This document shows, in pieces, positions 39,709-45,704 of a stretch of DNA of 45,704 bases. Made by a program: the position numbers and the translations under genes. The notes beneath the pieces were generated by a model that was given only the letters and a program-made list of their open reading frames with translations, was not told the origin of the DNA and did no database searches. Within the stretch, counting starts at the first letter, position 1, and each line of letters opens with the position of its first letter. The stretch covers positions 1 to 45,704 of the forward strand of contig WKLE02001411.1 in the NCBI GenBank assembly GCA_014885115.2, in the 5' to 3' direction. Source of the DNA: Asterionellopsis glacialis. Lineage: Eukaryota; Bacillariophyta; Plagiogrammaphyceae; Rhaphoneidales; Asterionellopsidaceae.

Positions 39709-41052
39709 ATGGACAAGTTTGTTTCGTATACAAATCAGAAAGACATTCTTATTGTTCAAGATTCAACAGCAACAACAGCGATGCACCGCAATAATAAGAA
39801 CAATCTGAAATTATGCAGATTTATGGTGGCCGGTATTGTTGCTGCAACGACAATGATGATATTTTATAATTATCATCATCCCAATTATCCTTTCACCACC
39901 AACAACAACAACAACGTTAATCGTCAATTATTCAAATCATCCTGGCAACATCGTAGAGAACAAGCTATGGATCCCAAAACAATACAATTCAAAGTGCCGT
40001 CCTTGTCATTCCAGGAACAACAAGACACCAATCCTACTAATAATCTCGCTAATACTCTTCAATGTGTGAATTCACATGTACCTCTTCAAGAGGATGATTA
40101 TACGATATTTCATGGACACACCATTTATATGATTGGTGATTCCTTGATGCGTGATCAATTTCAACACTTGTGTATGGATTTCAAAGGTATCCCTCTAACT
40201 CAAAAAAACAAATGGAATGTCAAAATACATGTACCACCCATCAATCCAAATGGAAAATTCTCCGATTATATACGACTCTGTGAATCCACAAAATATGATG
40301 TTCGTGTCGTCTTGTTTAACCGACCTCTCTACCCTGACCTAAAACACATCCAATTCATCCAACAAGAATTGGAAACCTATTATTCTTCACAACCACAATA
40401 CAAGAATAATAATGCAAATACACAACCGCAACAAATCCTACCAAATGTGAAACCATCCATTATCTACTTTAATGCTGGATTTCATTTATTACATTTACAT
40501 CCCCATCAAGCATACAATTCGTGGAAAATTGCTCAAGACATTGAACACTACATGGTTTCGTTTGTCCAAGACGCAAATGGACATTATCCAAATACTCATT
40601 TGGTATTTATGAAGAGTCATTCAATCTGTGAAGACCACTACATTAACGAATGGGCCGACGCAGTCCACACATTTCATCAAAATCCTCTAGTCTTTGCACA
40701 ACCATGTGTCGAATACTTACGAAACCAGTCCTACAAACTAGATGGTACTGTCCTTCCTCGCGACCATGCCATACAAACATGTTTAGATACATCCTTTACC
40801 AATCACGGTTCCAACAGAATGAATCAACGTATTGAACAAGCATTATCGTACGCCATGCAAAGGTTTCAAACGTCAGTAGTGGGTTGTGTCGATGGATATG
40901 AAATTACGCGGGACCAATGTCAAGATACAGTTTTAGCAGATGGAAGACATTACAAAAAAAGGACACCTCATGAATTGAAAAGTTTAGCCATTGTCATTGT
41001 ACAACAACAACAACAGCAGCAACAATACTTGCAAAACAATGCGTCACGGTAA
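39709..41052 (+). CDS. PC-esterase/TBL-like SGNH protein with signal anchor
   Basis: A single exon of 447 aa from the ATG at 39709; upstream the frame stays open to 39517 but only from a TTG and across the TATA-like tract. A hydrophobic anchor lies at about 37-54, followed by an Asn-rich stem. The lumenal domain opens with HTIYMIGDSLMRDQ, the G-D-S motif (143-145) of PC-esterase/trichome-birefringence-like proteins, and ends with ADGRHY (Asp411, His414), a D-x-x-H catalytic pair. FMKSHS lies between them. These features define an SGNH acyl-esterase/acyltransferase that in plants and fungi O-acetylates polysaccharides (family knowledge). The C-terminus is a Gln-rich run from CAA/CAG codons. 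A role in acetylating cell-surface glycans is inference. Confidence 0.75.
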   Translation: MDKFVSYTNQKDILIVQDSTATTAMHRNNKNNLKLCRFMVAGIVAATTMMIFYNYHHPNYPFTTNNNNNVNRQLFKSSWQHRREQAMDPKTIQFKVPSLSFQEQQDTNPTNNLANTLQCVNSHVPLQEDDYTIFHGHTIYMIGDSLMRDQFQHLCMDFKGIPLTQKNKWNVKIHVPPINPNGKFSDYIRLCESTKYDVRVVLFNRPLYPDLKHIQFIQQELETYYSSQPQYKNNNANTQPQQILPNVKPSIIYFNAGFHLLHLHPHQAYNSWKIAQDIEHYMVSFVQDANGHYPNTHLVFMKSHSICEDHYINEWADAVHTFHQNPLVFAQPCVEYLRNQSYKLDGTVLPRDHAIQTCLDTSFTNHGSNRMNQRIEQALSYAMQRFQTSVVGCVDGYEITRDQCQDTVLADGRHYKKRTPHELKSLAIVIVQQQQQQQQYLQNNASR

Positions 41053-41972
41053 AAAAGGTCAAAACAATCAATGGTATGTTACATCAGGTGTGTTTTGGTA
41101 TGACTCTCTTCTTCGTCTGAATGTAATACAGTATGTCACTCCCAGTTCTCATGAGCCCCACCAAACATTCATCGCAAAGGGTAAAACTCTTACAAAGACA
41201 ACGCGCACCTTAATTACAGAGACGAGTATATTACAATGCATCCATTGTCCAACATTATGCTGCTACAGATACCATTTAATTGATAGTAGTACCAAAAGCT
41301 ACAAAAGCCAACCACACTGGTGACGGCATTACAGATGAATCACATATAAACATAAACTCCCACAAGTCATAGATACCGTAAAGCACCTTTATAATAGATA
41401 ACCAAGATATCACTGATCAATGTACTATCACAATCGAGCCATCAAAAATATTCCGTCACGACTTTATAATGGAAGACTTGAATCAAACCCTCTTGTACTA
41501 CTAAAATCTTGCACACACAATGACAGTATATAAATATATAATTCTAAACTTTCATTAGGTAGAATGAAAAGTATTGTTCTACTATAATCAATTTGTCAGC
41601 TTTTTACTTGCATCTGAAGATTTACAATTCGTCCCTTTCCCCCAAAAAGGTACTTTCGACCGATATTTGGAATTCCATCGTTTTCAGTCAAGCAGCCCTC
41701 CTTCAGGTACTGCAAAAGTCATCTTATTTTCCACAAAGACTCTAAATAAGAGAATCAAGGAAGCATCGTAGTAGTCAAGTCTATCAGTATCATACCTTAT
41801 CGGATACGTCTTGAAGAACCAGATCTGCTTACCCATAAAGGGGGGTCTTCAATTGCACTTTTTCAAACGTTCTCGTACTGTAGCTGTTACCATAATCAGA
41901 TCATCTGCCTGTCACCTCCGTACGGGGTTAATCGATAGGCACCGTTACCTTGTACCTGATGGTGACTTTAAA
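41053..41972. other. intergenic region between convergent genes
   Basis: About 920 bp of AT-rich sequence between the TBL-like and SLC4 genes. The short open frames show no recognisable domain. Confidence 0.55.
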
Positions 41973-44688
41973 TTAACCGAAAAAGTAATTCGTATTAATG
42001 TGGCGCTCAGCCTCTGCAAACAGCATGTGTGGCGGACAAGATAGTGATTTCTTACGACGACGGTGGGATATATCACGACGTTGGGAGCCCTCTTCCGAGT
42101 AGTTCGACTCTTCTTCAGAAATAGTATCCAAAACGTTGGCGCTTTGTACAATTGTAGGATCAGTAAAGAGCAAACTGGTTGTATAGTTCGGACATGATAT
42201 GGCTTTCTTGCGGCGTTGGTGCCTTTCACGCCGCTCCTCGATAGACTCTTTGCCTGGAAGAGGACCAACCTGGTCTTCACTTTCCGTTATATTTAATGAT
42301 TGTTCCACCTCGCCATCCTTTTCATCATCGTTGTCATCCGCATTATCCGAACCTCTTTGCATTTCCTCGTCGTCTGTGGTAGCTTGAACACTTGCTTCTT
42401 TTTGGGCCAACCACATCTTGACGGTTTCTTCGTCACTGTCAATCATGATTAACTCCTCAGCCGTGAATATCCTTGGCAATATGTACAGTCGGATCGGGAT
42501 ACAAAGAGCAATTATGATTGGAAAAGCAATTGCGATCTTCTTTATCGCTTTAACCACATACAATAAGATGAAAAGACCCAATTGGATTGAGGTATACAAA
42601 TGCATTCGCCACGGTTGCATATGCTGGGTGTAAGGTTCTATCGGGTACTTTGAAGGCTGCATGAAGAACATGAGAATACGCCCCCAGAACTGGTTAGTTC
42701 CCAGTGAAACAAGCCCCATGAACAAAAATACACCCTACATATTCCAAATCGAAACAAAAAACATGAGATAAGAATTTTATTAGTAACTAGGAGGAAAATG
42801 CCGACAAATATTCTCCCTCCATGGGAAAATATAAATAAAACACTTACATAGAGAACAGGCATTGGAATCAGCTTCAATAATTCTAATGCAAAAATAGATG
42901 CCAAACAAAGAACATGAATACCTAATTGTGTCAATCTTGTCTCCGTGACGGAAAGAATTTTTCCTCCTGCCGACTTTTCCGCCAAAGCATGAACATGGTT
43001 CAGCGACCTGACGGTAGCTGCAACGAGCCATGGCAAACCAAGTAGAGAATTGATGGCAATCATGATACCAATGACCAAAGTATCGTAGTTGTAGGCTGCT
43101 CCATGTTTTATTTTGTGCGTAGGGTGATTTATGAGATGCCAGGTTATACCATCATCTAGAAAAACAAGAACAAAAGCGAGGAGAGCAGGACCAGCTGCCA
43201 GCAAAGGAACGTAGGCTTTGCCATTCAAATCTACAAGGTTGACGAACCAAGGCCTTCTGCCCGCAGGTTCATCCAATTCTGGGCAGTCATCTGGCCAATT
43301 CGTGTCACAGGCGTCAGTACAGCAAGCATATGTAGGAGCAAATGAATCGGGAACGTTGAGGGTTTCCGTTTCGACATCGTTAAAGAGCACACTAGCGATA
43401 AGCGTCATGATAATGATCGAAGTGACAACTGCAAAGTCCGTTATTGCATCGCGGGCAATTTGATTGGGGAGGAATGGTGAAAACTTTGTTTTGCGCAGCA
43501 TAAACGCCAATTGAACTGTACCAATGCAAATTACAAGAGACAAGAGCGCCGAAGCAGTATGGGAGTAGTCAGGGTCGTCCTCGTGTTCTTCATGTGATTT
43601 GTGAGTGCTCTCAAAGTAGTAATAGACACCGACAGGTGCAAATGGGTTACCCAGAGCATTGATGATGAAGATCGTAGCGATCAAAAAAGCAAATATCTCG
43701 TCGGTAAAGCGTGTGGCGTACACAATCATACGGTTCAGGTCTACAAAGGCAGACAGACACATGTAGAATGATACCCAGAGGCCAATCCAACTACGCAAGA
43801 AGAATTTGATTGTTATAGAATACAGTACTTGTGAGCAAGACCAATTACTGAGCTTTTGTTAATCGAACAGTTTGAAAACTTACGCGTTAAAGGTTAGAAA
43901 TGGGACCTCCAGAGACTCGCTCATCTTAAAGAGTATTTCAGTAAAAGCAAGGACAGGACCTGTGCCACCATTTATCATCATAGGCTGCCCTCCTAGGAGT
44001 CCATAAACTATTCCACACCACGCTGTAGCTGAAATCATTTCCACGGCTGCATTACGAGCGTCATAAAGATGTAACGAAAGTTAGTAATAAAATCATTCAA
44101 GAAACCATGAAACACAGAGTTTTTTCTTGTTGACAGTATATGGTTGACTCACCACCGATCCAGTTAGAAGTTGCTTTTGCATATATAGCTCCGAACGCTT
44201 TAGTATAATTCAAAATTGAACAAAAGGTTGAGTAGAGATGTAATCAAAATATTTGTCTACCAAAGAGACCTCCATTAAAGAAACTTACTAATAGCTGGAG
44301 CAATACAGGCAAAGAAGAGGAAGAATGAGACAGCAATGGTCTGTTGATTAAAATTGATCATTTCTTCTTTCCAGTGTGAACCTACGGTTCTCTTGAAGTC
44401 GGCGATTATACCCCTCCCATATCCATTGCCACAACCATCAGGGCCATCGGAATGATCGCCAGTCTTGTTTTGGTCAACAGAAGTAGAAGAGGATGAGACA
44501 TCCGTGAGGCCGGTGACCTGTTTTGCTCGACGGGTGTGTGCATTCTTTTCGGTGTGTTTGTCTGAAACAAGATCTGTACCAGCTGTCGATACCGAGTTCA
44601 GCGGCTCATTGTTTTCAATTATGACGGGGTCCGGTTCGGACTGATGGTATTCATTGGGGGCCGACGACGATCTATGATACGGAATCAT
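41973..44688 (-). CDS. SLC4 family bicarbonate/anion transporter, 5 exons
   Basis: Read from the minus strand, the exons are 44289-44688, 44153-44197, 43884-44046, 42848-43790 and 41973-42734. The introns (91, 106, 93, 113 bp) are all GT-AG and the joined frame gives 770 aa. The start is the ATG at 44688. The N-terminus is short and polar, without the large band-3 cytosolic domain. The joined sequence gives SLC4 hallmarks: GRGIIADFKRTVGSHW, then across junctions AITFGAIYAKATSNWIG, AVEMISATAWCGIVYGLLGGQPMMI, NGGTGPVLAF, later LDDGITWHLINHP, KHGAAYNYDTLVIG and MPVLYGVFLFMGLVSL. An unusual Cys-rich extracellular loop (YACCTDACD...CPE) follows SVLFND. The C-tail is acidic and then holds two RRKK..SCP motifs. 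In diatoms, SLC4 proteins import bicarbonate for carbon concentration (established), which is the likely role; borate or chloride exchange remain possible. Confidence 0.93.
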
Positions 44689-45704
44689 GTTTCCTGATTT
44701 CTTTTGCGATAGCTGTATGAGGAACGGATAGTTGTTTCTTTGGGCTTATCTCGGCTTTTTACGTTTTTTGAACTTTTTGTGAGACGAGAAGACTGCAAGC
44801 TACTGCGGTACAAGGACGAGATTTGAGATTTTGAAAGGTTGCAGGGTTCTCGTTTTTTGGATTACACTGCGTAATTTCATGACTACATACAGTACTATCA
44901 AATGTAGAATTGTACCAGGTACGATATTTCTATATAAATATACATAGTACTGTACTGTACCAGGTACCTCTTATAGCCACTACCCTACCGTACCTGGGGT
45001 ACACGTACAGGCTACTAGTACCAGGTACAAGGTACTACATGGTGGCAGTAAACATTGTACGTACCTGCTGGTAGCGTTCTTCTTTTTCTTTCCGAACTGT
45101 GCTCCGAACAAAAGAACGGAAAGTTCGCTACTTTTGGAAGAACTTTGTCTGCGGCACGTTCAGTAGGGTCCTATGGTAGGAAGGGCATACAGACCGATCG
45201 GAACGGACCAGTTGGTAAGATCCATAGGCCACTTTTTTCTGAGGACACCTTAGGACCACTAAATTCCTGTTGAAATCGATACACAAAAAATCATCATGTA
45301 CAACACTTTTGTTATTTGTCCAACTGTACTGCGTTGTGTACTGATACCTTCTACTCAATTCGATTCCTTCATTTCCCAATAATCTCTCTTTGTTCAAAAT
45401 TGATACAATGTCAGACACCAGTCACCAGTAGTCCTAGAAATATGTAAACCAATGTACGATACCATTTGCAAAGGAAAATGAAATGGACTTAAATATAATT
45501 TTCAATGTTTAATAGTATATTTTTAATGTATGTTATAATCCTCCACCCTCTGCCAATTTTCCATCATAGTCCTCAATAAGGAGTGTGCCATGGATTTCTT
45601 TCTCCTCTTCATCATCACAGCTGTTTCTTTGGGATACATTTTTTTTTTTTTTTTGATTAAATAAACTCTAAACCGTTAATAAACTACCTAACGCTACTAA
45701 ACTA
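44689..45704. other. SLC4 upstream region and right edge
   Basis: About 1 kb. It contains three GTACCNGGTAC palindromes, a 16-T run and an AAATAAACTCTAAACC motif (45659-45674). A minus-strand acidic reading frame at about 45533-45640 (ending EDYDGKLAEGGGL) could be the last exon of a gene, but lacks a clear acceptor site; not called as a gene. Confidence 0.5.
44912..45028. promoter_or_regulatory. three GTACCAGGTAC palindromes upstream of SLC4
   Basis: Identical copies at 44912-44922, 44957-44967 and 45018-45028, 224-330 bp upstream of the SLC4 ATG. They are embedded in TACTGTAC/GGTACC-rich sequence. Confidence 0.45.

Noticed and set aside
45128..45418. 96-codon minus-strand frame near the right end
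   Set aside because: It begins with GTG rather than ATG and has no recognisable domain.
1..45704. tRNA or rRNA genes
   Set aside because: Scanning by eye for A/B-box pairs and rRNA-like conserved blocks gave no convincing candidate; a covariance-model search would be decisive.

Overview
The window reads as nuclear DNA of a photosynthetic stramenopile, most likely a (pennate) diatom. This is inferred from several things together: short phase-compatible GT-AG introns of about 90-113 bp in only two genes; Ser/Thr/Pro linkers of the 'PTxxPT' type; a tandem family of membrane LRR proteins without kinase domains; a Copia element with diatom-type signature variants (protease D-S-Q-S-T, reverse transcriptase HVDD); and an SLC4-type bicarbonate transporter. 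No species is named, because nothing in the sequence fixes one.

Layout. 1-6370 (+): a four-exon giant gene fusing a DUF1800-like and a DUF1501 domain, probably entered part-way. 7678-8772 (+): an alpha/beta-hydrolase-like protein with an N-myristoylation start. 8878-28958: four paralogous, intronless, single-pass LRR proteins (called LRR-A, B, C, D here), all on the minus strand. The array is interrupted by a HAL2-type 3'(2'),5'-bisphosphate nucleotidase gene (12878-13906, +), a decayed and scrambled CLC chloride-channel relic (about 16690-17570, +), and a structurally complete Copia retrotransposon (20659-26314, +) with apparently identical 314-bp LTRs and a CCCCA target duplication. 29514-32544: a heavily decayed second Copia element on the minus strand. 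32787-33752 (+): a secreted DUF1028 protein, probably GPI-anchored. 34034-41052: four single-exon proteins with N-terminal signal anchors: an unassigned protein, a METTL24/FkbM-like methyltransferase, a fucosyltransferase-superfamily-like protein and a PC-esterase/TBL-like SGNH protein. Together they suggest glycan or cell-wall modification in the Golgi. 41973-44688 (-): a five-exon SLC4 transporter. 44689-45704: non-coding sequence rich in GTACC/GGTAC palindromes.

The LRR array is the centrepiece. LRR-A, C and D each show 13 'GxIPxE'-type LRR cores and B shows 5, the result of a clean in-frame loss. The cytosolic tails are built from short conserved modules that duplicate independently (a 55-aa duplication in C, a 46-aa near-triplication in D). 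Other candidates for something new are: (i) a 16-nt perfect complementarity between the Copia LTR and its primer-binding position, suggesting non-tRNA (self-) priming; (ii) a palindrome GTACCNGGTAC that recurs about 220-340 bp upstream of five start codons; (iii) the DUF1800-DUF1501 fusion. No tRNA, rRNA or CRISPR array was recognised. All splice sites and starts were read by eye.
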